DNA from: DATLED01 sp035525495
Lineage (GTDB): Bacteria > Actinomycetota > Acidimicrobiia > Acidimicrobiales > CADCTF01
Assembly: GCA_035525495.1 (NCBI GenBank)
Contig: DATLED010000058.1
Span: 1 to 64,000, forward strand
Direction of reading: 5' to 3'
Length of the DNA stretch: 64,000 bases
The notes under the pieces are model-generated. The model was given only the letters and a program-made list of their open reading frames with translations, was not told the DNA's origin and searched no databases. Positions 25,191 through 34,622 of the stretch are shown in pieces (positions within the stretch are counted from its first letter, which is position 1; every line of letters begins with the position of its first letter). Made by a program: the position numbers and the translations under genes.

Positions 25191-27008
25191 TCAGAGCCTT
25201 GCAGGCTCAGCGTCCCCAGCGATCTTCTCGAGCCTTCGAGCCAGCTCAACCGCGGCGCTCGACGGGTCGAGTTTGAGCACGAGTTCGGGTCCGAGCCTGG
25301 GGACAGCCACGTGGGAGATCAACGGGTGCACCGGACGATCGTCCGCCTCGCCCGCGCCGAGGAGCACCTCGTGGAGCTTCTCTCCGGGGCGCAGACCTGT
25401 GAACACGATTTGCACGGCGCAGTCTGCCTGGGCCACCAGGCGCCGGGCGACGTCGGCGATCTTGACCGGTTCACCCATGTCGAGCACGAGTGCTTGCCCA
25501 TTCCTGCCGATAGCGCCCGCCTGAATGACAAGCTCGACCGCCTCCTGGATGGTCATGAAGAAGCGCGTGACCTCCGGGTCGGTCACCGTGACCGGGCCGC
25601 CAGCGACGATCTGGGCCTGGAAGGTGCCAAGCATGGACCCTCGGCTCCCGAGAACGTTGCCGAACCGGACCGAGAGGTACGTGCCCGAGGCGTTCTGCGT
25701 GACGTAGGCGGTGAGGCACTCGGCGATCCGCTTCGAGGCGCCGAGCACGCTGGTGGGGTCGGCGGCCTTGTCGGTCGAGATGTTCACGAAGCGCTCGACT
25801 CCGTTGGCGGCGGCGGCGAGGAGCACGTTCAGCGTGCCCCACACGTTGGTCTGCAGCGCCTCGCCGGGGTTGCGCTCGAGCAGGGTGAGGTGCTTGAGGG
25901 CAGCGGCGTGGAAGACCACCTCCGGTCGGCGTTCGGCGAAGATCGCCTCGAGCCGCTTGCCGTCACGGATGTCGGCGAGGACGAGGTTCGGTGTGTCGAG
26001 AAGGGCCCTGCCCTCGAGCGACAACTGGATCGCATGGAGCGCGGACTCGTCGCGGTCAAGCATGATCAGGTCGGCCGGTGAGAACCGCGAGATCTGGCGG
26101 CACAACTCGGATCCGATGGATCCGCCTGCGCCCGTCACCAGCACCCGCTTGCCGGTGAGATAGCCGGCGATCGAGGCGAGGTCGGTCTCGATCTCGTGGC
26201 GCCCGAGGAGGTCGGCGGGGTTGAGGTCGCGGATGTCGCTCAGTCCGGGAGCACCGAAGAGCTCCCGCACCGGGGGCAGCACCTTGAGGGTCAGGCCGGC
26301 CGCGGCGGCGCCGTCGGCCATCTCGGCGACGAGATCCCGCGAGGCGCTCGGGATGGCGACCAGCAGCGAGGTGGCGCCCGTTCGGCGGGCGACGTCGGAG
26401 AGATCGGTCTTCGTGCCGGCGACGCGGATGCCCATGACACGGAGATTGCGCTTGCGGGGATCGTCGTCGAGGAGGCCCACGGGCACGTACGGGCTCGCCG
26501 GATCTCGGAGCATCGCCGTGATGACCTGGACACCGCCCTCGCCGGCCCCGAACACCAGGAGGCGTTCGGTGTGGTCGCCCGAGGGGCGCCGGCCTCGCTC
26601 CCATGCGAGTCGCCAGCCGTAACGGATGCCGGCCATGAGGACGAGGGCGATGGCGCCAGCGCCAAGCGGGACGGTCCGGGGCACTCGGAGGCCGACGGGG
26701 AGGGCGAGGTTGAGGCCGAACGTCAGCAACGACGTGAGGACTGCCGCCCGGGCGAGGCCGGCGACCTCGTCGAAGCTCCCGTAGCGCCACGTGCCGGCGT
26801 AGAGGCCGATGATGACGCCGACGAGCACCTGCACGACGGCGGCAAGGGGCATGACGACCAGGAGTGCGGCGACCGGCACCGGTGCGAGGTGGAAGTCCAA
26901 CCGGATGAAGGCGGCTGCGACGAGGGCGAAGGCCCAGACGGCGGCGTCGGCCGAGCCCTCCATGCCGTAGCGCTTCTCCAGCACCAACTGCTTGATCGCT
27001 TGTTGCAT
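25191..27008 (-). CDS. FlaA1/CapD-type nucleotide-sugar 4,6-dehydratase (membrane form)
   Basis: A 605-residue protein. The N-terminal ~130 residues contain four hydrophobic helices. A first Rossmann-like CoA-binding domain follows (LLVFGAGEGG, about 150-160). The catalytic SDR domain has VLVTGAGGSIGSELCRQI at about 287-304 and the active-site segment STDKAADPTSVLGASK at about 413-428, where the lysine replaces the usual SDR tyrosine. Full-length members such as PglF and WbpM convert UDP-GlcNAc to UDP-4-keto-6-deoxy-GlcNAc at the membrane. It could feed the DegT aminotransferase/formyltransferase operon next door. It is divergent from the BY-kinase gene across a 133-bp gap. Confidence 0.9.
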   Translation of the reverse strand: MQQAIKQLVLEKRYGMEGSADAAVWAFALVAAAFIRLDFHLAPVPVAALLVVMPLAAVVQVLVGVIIGLYAGTWRYGSFDEVAGLARAAVLTSLLTFGLNLALPVGLRVPRTVPLGAGAIALVLMAGIRYGWRLAWERGRRPSGDHTERLLVFGAGEGGVQVITAMLRDPASPYVPVGLLDDDPRKRNLRVMGIRVAGTKTDLSDVARRTGATSLLVAIPSASRDLVAEMADGAAAAGLTLKVLPPVRELFGAPGLSDIRDLNPADLLGRHEIETDLASIAGYLTGKRVLVTGAGGSIGSELCRQISRFSPADLIMLDRDESALHAIQLSLEGRALLDTPNLVLADIRDGKRLEAIFAERRPEVVFHAAALKHLTLLERNPGEALQTNVWGTLNVLLAAAANGVERFVNISTDKAADPTSVLGASKRIAECLTAYVTQNASGTYLSVRFGNVLGSRGSMLGTFQAQIVAGGPVTVTDPEVTRFFMTIQEAVELVIQAGAIGRNGQALVLDMGEPVKIADVARRLVAQADCAVQIVFTGLRPGEKLHEVLLGAGEADDRPVHPLISHVAVPRLGPELVLKLDPSSAAVELARRLEKIAGDAEPARL

Positions 27009-27141
27009 CCCTGCCTGTCCGTCGGCCGCCGAGTCCGGTGAGACGACTCCAGCCTACGTTCGCAGGGCGCACGGTTCGGCCATCGGAGCGAGCTGTCGAC
27101 CGCCCGCCGGCCGGTCGTCCGCCGGATCGGGAGGGTCGCGG

Positions 27142-28929
27142 GTGTCCGGTAACCTGGTGGGGATGTTGCCCGAGGCCGACGACGAGCTCGAGCTCAGGGA
27201 CTACCTGCGGGTCCTGCAGCGCCGCAAGTGGACCATCGGGCTGATCGCCCTCCTGGTCCTCGCGTCCTCCGTCGTGGCGTCGACGCTCCAGACGCCGGTG
27301 TACCGCTCGTCGGCCGACGTGCTCCTGGAAGCGAGGACGACGGAGTCGTTGTTCGACCCGACGATCGCGCAGGCCGTGAGCAAGTCGGCCTCGGCGCCGA
27401 CGGAGATCCGCGTGCTCGAGTCCGAGCCCGTCCGTCGCATCGTCGAGGACCGCATCGGTGATGCGCCGAAGGTCTCGGTCTCGAACCCGGCCGAGACCGA
27501 TTTCCTCGTGGTTGCGGCCGAGAGCATTGATCCGGCGCGCGCGGCGACCGTGGCGAACGCCTACGCCGCCGCTTACGTGGAGTTCCGGCGGACGCAAGCG
27601 GTGAACGACCTCGAGGCCGCCATCGCGCAGCTCAAGGCCAAGGTCACCGAGCTCGATGCGCAGATCGCCGCGGGGCCGGGCGCCGCTGCGGCACGAGCGG
27701 CGACCGCGCCGACGACGGCGCCGGATGCGACCAGCGAATCGCTGCAGCGCGACCGCGACCTGTACGCCAGCCGCATCGACCAGCTCACGCTGGCGGCGAC
27801 GCAGAAGACGGGTGGGGCCCAGGTGGTCACCCCGGCCGAGCCGTCGACAACACCGGTGCGGCCGACTCCCGCCCGCAACGCCGTGGTCGCGCTGTTCGTG
27901 GGGCTGATCCTCGGCGTCGGCCTCGCCTTCCTGCGGGACTACCTCGACGACTCGCTGAAGACGAAGGAGGACGTCGAGCGGGCGGTTCCTGGCGTGCCCG
28001 TGCTCGGGCTCATCCCGGCGCTCGGCGGGTGGAAGGACCGGAAGGAGGCGCTCGTCGTCTCGCTGACCGACGCCAAGTCGCCCGCCTCCGAGGCCTACCG
28101 GACCCTTCGGACCTCCGTGCAGTTCCTCGGCCTCGACCGTCCGTTGAAGGTGATCCAGGTCACCAGCCCTTCGGCGTCCGAGGGCAAGTCCACCACGATC
28201 GCCAACCTCGCGGTGGCCTTGGCGCGGGCCGGCAAGCGCGTCGTGGTCGTCGACGCCGACCTCCGCCGTCCCCGCATCCATCACTTCTTCGGCCTCGATC
28301 ACACCGTGGGCCTCACCTCGATCATGTTGGGCGAGGTCACTTTGGGGGCGGCCATCCAGCGGGTCCCGGCCGTCGACGGGTTGTACCTGCTGGCATCGGG
28401 ACCGGTGCCACCCAACCCGTCGGAGGTGCTGGCGGGTGAGGCGTGCGGTGAGGTCCTCGTCGAGCTCGCGGCAAGTTGCGACATCGTACTGATCGACTGC
28501 CCGCCGGTCCTGCCGGTGACCGACGCCAGCGTGCTCTCCCATCGCGTGGATGGCACGTTGGTCGTGGCGACCGCGGGCGACACCGAGAAGCGCCAGCTCC
28601 ACCGGGCCGTCGAGCTCCTCGGGCACGTGAACGCCCCGCTGCTCGGCGTCGTCTTCAACGGGGTGAGCGACGAGCAGGGCTACGGATACAGCTACGGCTA
28701 CCGGTACGCGTATGCCCAGGAGCCATCGAAGAACGGCGTCGGCCGCGATCGCGCTCCCGTGAATGGATCCGGTGGAGAACGGGCCCGGAGCCGGTGGAGC
28801 TCGCGGAGCGATCCGCTGGTGGAGTCGCCGGCACCGGTCGGGTCGCCGGCCGCGCCGCGCTCCGCGCCGCACACGGTCGACGACATGCCGGCCAGCGGTC
28901 AGGACCAGCCCCAGCGCCAGTACCCGTAG
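27142..28929 (+). CDS. Wzz-domain plus BY-kinase (polysaccharide chain-length/export regulator)
   Basis: A 595-residue Wzz/bacterial tyrosine-kinase fusion. The Wzz part has LRDYLRVLQRRKWTIGL leading into TM1 (about 33-55) and a second membrane helix near 250. The cytoplasmic kinase has Walker A SASEGKSTT (~345-353), Walker A' VVVVDADLRRP and Walker B VLIDCPP. Near residues 513-526 lies a tyrosine cluster (GYGYSYGYRYAYA), the usual autophosphorylation site, followed by a Ser/Pro-rich tail. GTG 27142 is preferred for the GGGAGG six to seven bases upstream; ATG 27163 is an alternative. In Actinobacteria both halves on one chain are common. It should control length and export of the glycan made by the neighbouring genes. 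Confidence 0.89.
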   Translation: MSGNLVGMLPEADDELELRDYLRVLQRRKWTIGLIALLVLASSVVASTLQTPVYRSSADVLLEARTTESLFDPTIAQAVSKSASAPTEIRVLESEPVRRIVEDRIGDAPKVSVSNPAETDFLVVAAESIDPARAATVANAYAAAYVEFRRTQAVNDLEAAIAQLKAKVTELDAQIAAGPGAAAARAATAPTTAPDATSESLQRDRDLYASRIDQLTLAATQKTGGAQVVTPAEPSTTPVRPTPARNAVVALFVGLILGVGLAFLRDYLDDSLKTKEDVERAVPGVPVLGLIPALGGWKDRKEALVVSLTDAKSPASEAYRTLRTSVQFLGLDRPLKVIQVTSPSASEGKSTTIANLAVALARAGKRVVVVDADLRRPRIHHFFGLDHTVGLTSIMLGEVTLGAAIQRVPAVDGLYLLASGPVPPNPSEVLAGEACGEVLVELAASCDIVLIDCPPVLPVTDASVLSHRVDGTLVVATAGDTEKRQLHRAVELLGHVNAPLLGVVFNGVSDEQGYGYSYGYRYAYAQEPSKNGVGRDRAPVNGSGGERARSRWSSRSDPLVESPAPVGSPAAPRSAPHTVDDMPASGQDQPQRQYP

Positions 28930-28946
28930 CCCGAGTCGAACCCAGA

Positions 28947-30011
28947 TCAGGCGAGCAGCGCGTCGGCGATGCGTGCGCCGGCGTGGCCGTCCCAGAGGGC
29001 AGGGTGTCGCTTGGCCGGCGGTGATGCGAGCACCTCGGCGACGGCGCGACGGATGGCGGCGGGATCGCGGCCGACCAGCTGGTTGGTCCCTTCCGTGATC
29101 GTGATCGGTCGTTCGGTGTTGTCCCGCAACGTCAGGCACGGGACGCCGAGGATCGTCGTCTCCTCCTGGACGCCGCCCGAGTCCGTCAGCACGACGCGGG
29201 CGCCGGCCTGGAGGGCGACGAAGTCGAGGTAGCCGAGCGGGTCGACCAGGCGGATGCCGAGGTGGGCGGCGCCGGCGAGGCTGGCTCGCGTCCGAGGGTG
29301 CACAGGGAAGACGAGGGGCAGTCGGTCGGCGACGTCGGCGAGTGCCGACAGGATCGGTCTGAGCACCGACGGGTCGTCGACGGTTGCGGGCCGGTGGAGG
29401 GTGACGAGGCCGTAGGCGCCGGACTCGACGCCGTGATCCTCGAGCGTGGGCCGTGCCCGCGCGCGGTCGAGGTTGGCCAGCAGCGTGTCGACCATCACGT
29501 TGCCGACGAGGTGGATGCGATCGCGTTCCGCTCCCTCGGCGAGCAGGTTCTCGACGCCGTCGGGGGAGGGGACGAGCAGCCATCGCGACAGCCGATCGGT
29601 GACGACGCGGTTGACCTCTTCGGGCATCGTCCAGTCGCGGCTGCGGAGACCGGCCTCGACGTGGGCGACAGGGATCGGCGGCGCGGACTTGGCGGCGACG
29701 AGCGTGCAGGCGAGCGTGGAGTTGACGTCGCCGACCACGACCACGGCGTCGGCCGCGAGGTCGCGGAGCACGGGCTCGAAGGCGGTCATGACCCGTCCGG
29801 TCTGTTCGGCGTGGGTGCCCGAGCCGATGCCGAGGGAGATGTCGGGCCGTCGGATGCCCAGCTCTTCGAAGAAGATGTCGCTCATGCCGGGGTCGTAGTG
29901 CTGGCCGGTGTGCACGAGCACCGTCTCGGCGCCTCGGGCCTCGAGGGCGTCGAGCACGGGCTTGATCTTCATGAAGTTCGGCCGCGCCGCGGCGACGCAG
30001 ACGAAGCGCAC
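28947..30011 (-). CDS. wecB: UDP-N-acetylglucosamine 2-epimerase, non-hydrolysing (WecB-like, copy 2)
   Basis: A 354-residue epimerase of the same family as the gene at 13651 but clearly divergent. It has RFVCVAAARPNFMKIKPV, TGQHYDPGMS, GDVNSTLA, HVEAGLRSRDWTMPEEVNR and TDSGGVQEETTILGVPC followed by LRDNTERPIT. These last motifs are the canonical UDP-GlcNAc 2-epimerase form, whereas the island copy has FNRRMPEE and KEAYFYG. GTG 30011 is chosen from the family N-terminus. It probably supplies UDP-ManNAc. It is convergent with the BY-kinase (17-bp gap) and divergent from the response-regulator gene. Confidence 0.88.
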   Translation of the reverse strand: MRFVCVAAARPNFMKIKPVLDALEARGAETVLVHTGQHYDPGMSDIFFEELGIRRPDISLGIGSGTHAEQTGRVMTAFEPVLRDLAADAVVVVGDVNSTLACTLVAAKSAPPIPVAHVEAGLRSRDWTMPEEVNRVVTDRLSRWLLVPSPDGVENLLAEGAERDRIHLVGNVMVDTLLANLDRARARPTLEDHGVESGAYGLVTLHRPATVDDPSVLRPILSALADVADRLPLVFPVHPRTRASLAGAAHLGIRLVDPLGYLDFVALQAGARVVLTDSGGVQEETTILGVPCLTLRDNTERPITITEGTNQLVGRDPAAIRRAVAEVLASPPAKRHPALWDGHAGARIADALLA

Positions 30012-30188
30012 GACGGGGGAGCCTACGGGCGCCCCCGGTCGGGCGGAGGCGGCGTGTTCACCTTCGGGCCGTTGACTTCCTTGACTCGCAGCGGCGCACG
30101 GCGATCGGTCGGCGTTTCGGGAGCCGACGCATCGACCGATGCCGAGAGGCGAGCCGGTAGGTTGACCGCTCCGAGGAGGTTGGGTCAG

Positions 30189-31382
30189 ATGAGCGGAGCT
30201 GCCCAGGACGCGGGACCGCGGGTGCTGGTCGTCGAGGACAACGTCGCCCACGCCCGCTTCGTCCGGACCGTCCTCGAGTCGATGGATCGCCCCGTGCAGG
30301 TGCACCAGGCGGGGCGGGTGTCGTCGGCCTGCGAGCGCCTGCGCCAGGAGATCTTCGACTGCGTGATCGCCGACCTCCACCTGCCCGACGGCCGCGGGCC
30401 GGCGGTCGTCCTGCGTCTCCTCGAAGCGGCACCGTCGGTGCCCGTCCTGGTGGTGAGCGCCCTCGATGATCCTTCGATGGCGCAGCTGGCGATGTCGGCG
30501 GGCGCCCACGACTACCTCACCAAGGATCGCCTCACCCCCGAGCTCCTCTCCCACGTGATCGTGCGGGCCAGCCAGCGGGCGTCGACCCGCGGCGCGACCA
30601 CCGACGGGGGCCTGCTCGACCCGGCCACGGGGGTGTTCTCCCAGCGCGGCATCGAGCTGGCGGCGGGCAAGGCGGTGGCCTTCGCCCGACGGCACGGGCA
30701 CCCCGTGACCGTCCTGCACCTCGAGGTCGCCGGGACCGCGGAGGAGGTGGCCGACGTGGCCCGCGTCGTCGCCACGGTCGTGCGGGATGCCGATCTCGTC
30801 GGGAGGATCGGGAGCAGCGGGATCGTCCTCGTGCTCCCCGATGACCGCTCGGATCCTCCCGCCATCCTCGGTCGCCTCGGCGCGCGGCTGGCCGGTTCGT
30901 CGGTGGCTTCCGTCGACGTGCGCACCGAGGTGCGGAGGTTCGATCCGGAGGAGCCGGTGCCGGCGGCGGACCTGTTGCGCGTCGCGTCCGGTGGCCCCGC
31001 GGCGAGCTCCGCGCTCCACCGGCGGGCGCTGGTCGTCACCGGCGACGACGGCACGGTGGCGAGCGTGCGCAGCGCGCTGGGCGACGGCTGGACCGTCCTC
31101 GCGGCGACCGGCGTCGGCCCCGCGGGTCGACTCACCGCGCTCGAGGAGCCGCACGTGGCCATCGTCGATCTCGCCATCGATGGCGGCGCCGGCCTGGCCG
31201 TCGTCCGGGGCATCGCCGAGCAGCCCGAGGCCGCGGGGCTTCCGATCATCGGGATACGGGCCGACGCGACGCCAGGGGTCACCACCGGTGCGGGCAACGG
31301 GATGGTCGCGACCGTCGCCCGGGAGCGGCTGGCGGCCGAGCTGAGCTACCTCGCGGAACGGGTCATGCGGGTCGCCACCTGA
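30189..31382 (+). CDS. REC - degenerate GGDEF - pseudo-REC signalling protein
   Basis: A 397-residue protein. An N-terminal receiver has PRVLVVEDN and phospho-acceptor D62 in VIADLHLPDG. A central GGDEF-like domain begins LLDPATGVFSQRGIELA, but the GG(D/E)EF site reads RIGSSGIVLVLP, so cyclase activity should be lost. The C-terminal part (about 280-390) has receiver-like strand order (RALVVTGDDGTVASVRSAL, HVAIVDLAIDGG, LPIIGIRA); the phospho-Asp region is D in IVDLAIDG while the acidic pocket looks weak. ATG 30189 is taken from the start of the REC domain. No adjacent kinase is present. It could be a partner-binding output module. Convergent partner: the LVIVD-repeat gene. Confidence 0.78.
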   Translation: MSGAAQDAGPRVLVVEDNVAHARFVRTVLESMDRPVQVHQAGRVSSACERLRQEIFDCVIADLHLPDGRGPAVVLRLLEAAPSVPVLVVSALDDPSMAQLAMSAGAHDYLTKDRLTPELLSHVIVRASQRASTRGATTDGGLLDPATGVFSQRGIELAAGKAVAFARRHGHPVTVLHLEVAGTAEEVADVARVVATVVRDADLVGRIGSSGIVLVLPDDRSDPPAILGRLGARLAGSSVASVDVRTEVRRFDPEEPVPAADLLRVASGGPAASSALHRRALVVTGDDGTVASVRSALGDGWTVLAATGVGPAGRLTALEEPHVAIVDLAIDGGAGLAVVRGIAEQPEAAGLPIIGIRADATPGVTTGAGNGMVATVARERLAAELSYLAERVMRVAT

Positions 31383-31483
31383 GCTGGCTCCCGACCCATC
31401 GGCTCGACGCCGACCTCCTCCACGCCTTGGTCGTCGCCGGACTCGTCACTGCCTGAGTCGAGCGAAGGCGTGCGCCTCGTGTC

Positions 31484-33127
31484 TCACCGGTCGGAGCGCT
31501 GCGACGGCCTCCGGGTCCGCAGTCCGATGGCGATGGCGGCGAGCGACAGTCCGAGCATCAGGGCGCCGTTGCCGCCGGTGTCGCCGGTGGCGGGCAGCGT
31601 CCTCCGCCGAGTGGGCGCCACCGCCGGCGCGGGTGCCGCCGAGGAGGTGTCGGCGGCGGCCGATCCGTCCGACGACGATGCCACCACCGCCGTCGATGGC
31701 CAGGCGCTCGCCGAGAGGTGCAGGACCCACAGGCCGCTGTTGGCGTCGGAGTACCAGACCTCGCGACGTTCGGGGATGAGTGACGGGCTCGACATGGCCC
31801 AGGTGTTGCTCGACGGGGACAGCGGCGGGACGAAGTAGGCGACCTCCTTCGGCGCCAGCGGGTCGCGGATGTCGAACACCCGCAGACCGGAGTTGATGAA
31901 CGAGCAGGCGACGATCCCGGGGTCGACCCTCGACGGCACGTTGCAGTAGTGGGCGGCGTAGCCCTGGGTCGAGCTCGTGGCGTTGGGGTCGCCCGCGACG
32001 ACGGCGCGGTTCTCGCGCTGGTTGACCTCGAGTCGCATGTTGGAGACGACGAAGGGATGGGTCGGGTCGGCAATGTCGATGATGCGGGCGGCTCCGACGT
32101 TGGGTGCGTTGCCGACGAATCGACCCTTGTCGTCGAGGGAGAACTCGTCCGTCTCAACGAGGTAGGGGTGGCCCGCGATCGTCACCGGGATGGTGTTCTG
32201 CGGGATGCTCACGGACTTCCAGGTGACCGACCCGATGAGGCGCACCTGGGGGTTCACCTTGCGGTCCTGGACCTGGGAGACGTCGAAGATCAGGACGCCG
32301 GCGAAGTCGCTCGGCAGGCCGAGCTCGGTGCGGGGGTAGCCGGGCGAACCGGCGAGGTAGGCGGTGTTGCCGTCGTCGCTGATCGAGAGGCTGTGGATGT
32401 TGTAGCTGCCCTCCCAGATCGGCATGGGCGTCATCGGGTTGGTGATGTCGATGGCCGTGAGGGTGCCGCCGCTGACGGACGCGGCGTAGAAGGTCTTGCC
32501 GTCGGGTGCGAAGCCGCTCTCGTGCCCGAGGATGCCGACCGGCGCGCTCGCCTTGAGCACGGGCGCGCGGCAGTCGGCGTTCAGGTCGTAGACGTCGACG
32601 ATGCCGGGGGCGAAGAACGGGTTGCCGGCCACGGCGGCGAGCAGTCCCCTGGTGCGGTTGAGCGACATCGACTCATGCGGCGACTGCATGGCCGGCGTCT
32701 CGAGCGAGGTCGTGAGCTTCGGCTTCGAGGGGTCGGCCATGTCGAGCACGGCGACGCCCGTCGGTTGCTGGGCGATGGTGGACGCGTTCGCCGGGAAGAG
32801 GAGCGTGGTGTCGTAGTAGGCGCACTCGTGGCCGGCCTTGTCGATGAAGCGCTCGACCTTGTAGCCGCCCGACAGACCTTGGTGACCGACGATGTCGACG
32901 TTGCAGCGGTACCCGTCCTTGACGCGCCCGGCCTTGATCTCGTCGCCGGGGACACGACCCTGCAGGCCGGGCTCCTGGATCGAGCCCGGGTCGCAGACCG
33001 CCCGCGGCGTGGGCGTGAGCGACGGCTCGGCGTTGGCGGGTGGCGCGCCGAGGGTGCCGGCGACGACGATCGTGATCCCGACGACGGACAGCACCGCTGC
33101 CCCCCTACGATGCACGGCGCGAGTCAC
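31484..33127 (-). CDS. LPxTG-anchored LVIVD-repeat surface protein
   Basis: A 547-residue protein with a signal peptide (about 1-33, ending ...PPANA). Its body consists of beta-propeller-like LVIVD repeats recognisable as LDMADPSKPK, IDITNPMTPM, IDIADPTHPF and FDIRDPLAPK. A Ser/Ala/Pro linker follows, and the C-terminus is a sorting signal: LPATG at 511-515, hydrophobic helix, then RTRRPSQR. The mature protein should be a folded propeller linked to the wall. Function is unknown; LVIVD domains occur in many secreted proteins. It starts with GTG 33127. Cysteines (for example CDPG, YRCNVD, CAYYD) may pair outside the cell. Confidence 0.84.
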   Translation of the reverse strand: MTRAVHRRGAAVLSVVGITIVVAGTLGAPPANAEPSLTPTPRAVCDPGSIQEPGLQGRVPGDEIKAGRVKDGYRCNVDIVGHQGLSGGYKVERFIDKAGHECAYYDTTLLFPANASTIAQQPTGVAVLDMADPSKPKLTTSLETPAMQSPHESMSLNRTRGLLAAVAGNPFFAPGIVDVYDLNADCRAPVLKASAPVGILGHESGFAPDGKTFYAASVSGGTLTAIDITNPMTPMPIWEGSYNIHSLSISDDGNTAYLAGSPGYPRTELGLPSDFAGVLIFDVSQVQDRKVNPQVRLIGSVTWKSVSIPQNTIPVTIAGHPYLVETDEFSLDDKGRFVGNAPNVGAARIIDIADPTHPFVVSNMRLEVNQRENRAVVAGDPNATSSTQGYAAHYCNVPSRVDPGIVACSFINSGLRVFDIRDPLAPKEVAYFVPPLSPSSNTWAMSSPSLIPERREVWYSDANSGLWVLHLSASAWPSTAVVASSSDGSAAADTSSAAPAPAVAPTRRRTLPATGDTGGNGALMLGLSLAAIAIGLRTRRPSQRSDR

Positions 33128-33256
33128 GGCCCCCCCAAAGGTCGTCAGCGACAGGAGTCTCGTTGCGGTTCGGCCGCAAGCGCAACGTCACGCTCGCGTC
33201 ACCCGAGCTCGAGCCGGGCGCGGTCCAGGCTCGCCGGTGCGGGGTAGGTCAACGAC

Positions 33257-34462
33257 GTGCGCACGCTGCTCGCTGCCCTGACCCTGTTCTCGGGAGCCTT
33301 CTCCGCCGGCCCGATCGTCGAGGACGCCTCGGCGGCACTGCGGAAGGATCCGGTCTTCGTCCACCCCGACGCGGCGTCGCTCGTCGACCCCGGCGACGTC
33401 GACGAGCTGCGGGCGTCGATCCGTCGCGGCGATCGTCCGATCTTCATCGCCGTCCTCCCGCAGGCGGCGCAGGACGAAGCGGGCGGGATCGACCAGCTTC
33501 CGTCGGCGCTCGGGCAGGCGACCGGATTGCGGGGCACGTACGCGGTCGTGACCTCGCAGGGCTTCCGGGCGGGGAGCAACGACCTCGGGGCGGGCGTGGC
33601 CGGTCGTTTGGCGACCGACGCGTTCAACGACGCCCGCAGCGGCGGCGCGGCCGGCGTGCTGAAGGCGTTCGTGGAACGGGTCGAGGGCGTCGAGTCGTCG
33701 GGAACCGGTGTCGGCTCGGGCTCGGACTCGACGTCGGGGCGCGACAGCGGCGGCGGGAGCGGGTTGTTGCCGCTCGTGCTCGTCGGTGGCGCCGTCGTCG
33801 GCGGGGTCTACCTCCTGCGCAAGGGCAACAAGCGCAGGCAGGTCGAGCAGGCGGCGATGGTCGGGGACCAGGAGGACCTGCGCTCGGAGCTGGCCGTGCT
33901 GGCCGACGACGTGATGCGCCTCGAGGACGACGTCGCCCTCGAGGCGGAGGCGCGGGACGACTACGAGGCCGGCGTCGCCCGCTTCAAGTGGGCGCAGGCG
34001 GCGATCGACGCCATCGACTCGCCCGACGACGTCCCGCGCGTGCGGCGGGGCATGGCCGAGGCGCAGTACGCGATGGCGAGGGCGCGGGCGATCATCCGCG
34101 GTCACGAGCCGCCGCCGCCGCCGCCCGACCTGCAGCAGCAGGGTCCGTACGGCGAGCCGGCGATCGAGCTCGATGACCGACGTCAACCGCAGTACGCCGG
34201 CTATCAGCAGTACGGCGGCGGCTGGGGTGGCGGCGGGTTCTTCGGGGGCAACGGCCTGTTCACCGGGCTGCTGCTCGGGCAGATGCTCGGTGGTGGCGGT
34301 TGGGGCGGCGGCTTCGGCTGGGGCGGCGGCGGCCACGAGCGGCCCGCGGACATGGGCGGTGGCTGGGACGGTGGCGGCGGCGGGTTCGGCGGGGGAGGCG
34401 GCGACTGGGGCGGCGGTGGCGGCGACTTCGGTGGCGGCGACGTCGGCGGCGGCGACTGGTAG
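33257..34462 (+). CDS. TPM-like secreted membrane protein with Gly/Trp-rich tail
   Basis: A 401-residue protein. A signal peptide (about 1-27) precedes a TPM-type domain (about 28-145: VFVHPDAASLVDPGDVDELRAS..., IFIAVLPQAA, YAVVTSQGF). A Ser/Gly linker leads to a transmembrane helix at about 169-188, followed by a basic then helical cytoplasmic region (about 190-280). The tail from about 310 is a long Gly-rich stretch with W, F and D (GGGWGG, FGGGGGDWGGGGG) ending in GGGDW. TPM proteins with similar Gly-rich ends occur widely in bacteria without a settled role. It starts with GTG 33257, 130 bp after the divergent LVIVD gene start. Confidence 0.74.
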   Translation: MRTLLAALTLFSGAFSAGPIVEDASAALRKDPVFVHPDAASLVDPGDVDELRASIRRGDRPIFIAVLPQAAQDEAGGIDQLPSALGQATGLRGTYAVVTSQGFRAGSNDLGAGVAGRLATDAFNDARSGGAAGVLKAFVERVEGVESSGTGVGSGSDSTSGRDSGGGSGLLPLVLVGGAVVGGVYLLRKGNKRRQVEQAAMVGDQEDLRSELAVLADDVMRLEDDVALEAEARDDYEAGVARFKWAQAAIDAIDSPDDVPRVRRGMAEAQYAMARARAIIRGHEPPPPPPDLQQQGPYGEPAIELDDRRQPQYAGYQQYGGGWGGGGFFGGNGLFTGLLLGQMLGGGGWGGGFGWGGGGHERPADMGGGWDGGGGGFGGGGGDWGGGGGDFGGGDVGGGDW

Positions 34463-34622
34463 CCGCACCGGTGAACAGCATCGCGAACACAAATGCCGCG
34501 AAAAGGAGGAGTCCGGTAGGTCGAGGGCGAACTCCTCTCCAGACGGTTCTGCGCCCGAACATCCGGCCGGACCGTGTTCCCTCGGCGACGGAAGCGGGCC
34601 CGCGCCACTGAAAGGTGTTTCC

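Noticed and set aside
24476..25276. Small genes in the gap (frames at 24476, 24817, 25034)
   Set aside because: No ribosome-binding sites, codon bias or recognisable motifs; products look random.
26056..29583. 1175-codon open frame on the minus strand
   Set aside because: It is antisense to the BY-kinase gene and in another frame of the CapD gene. The product is Arg/Pro/Gly-rich low complexity, typical of shadow frames in GC-rich DNA.
34463..34622. Possible riboswitch upstream of the metalloprotease
   Set aside because: A 7-bp GAGGAGT/ACTCCTC pairing exists, but no conserved core of ydaO, c-di-GMP or other known classes could be matched.
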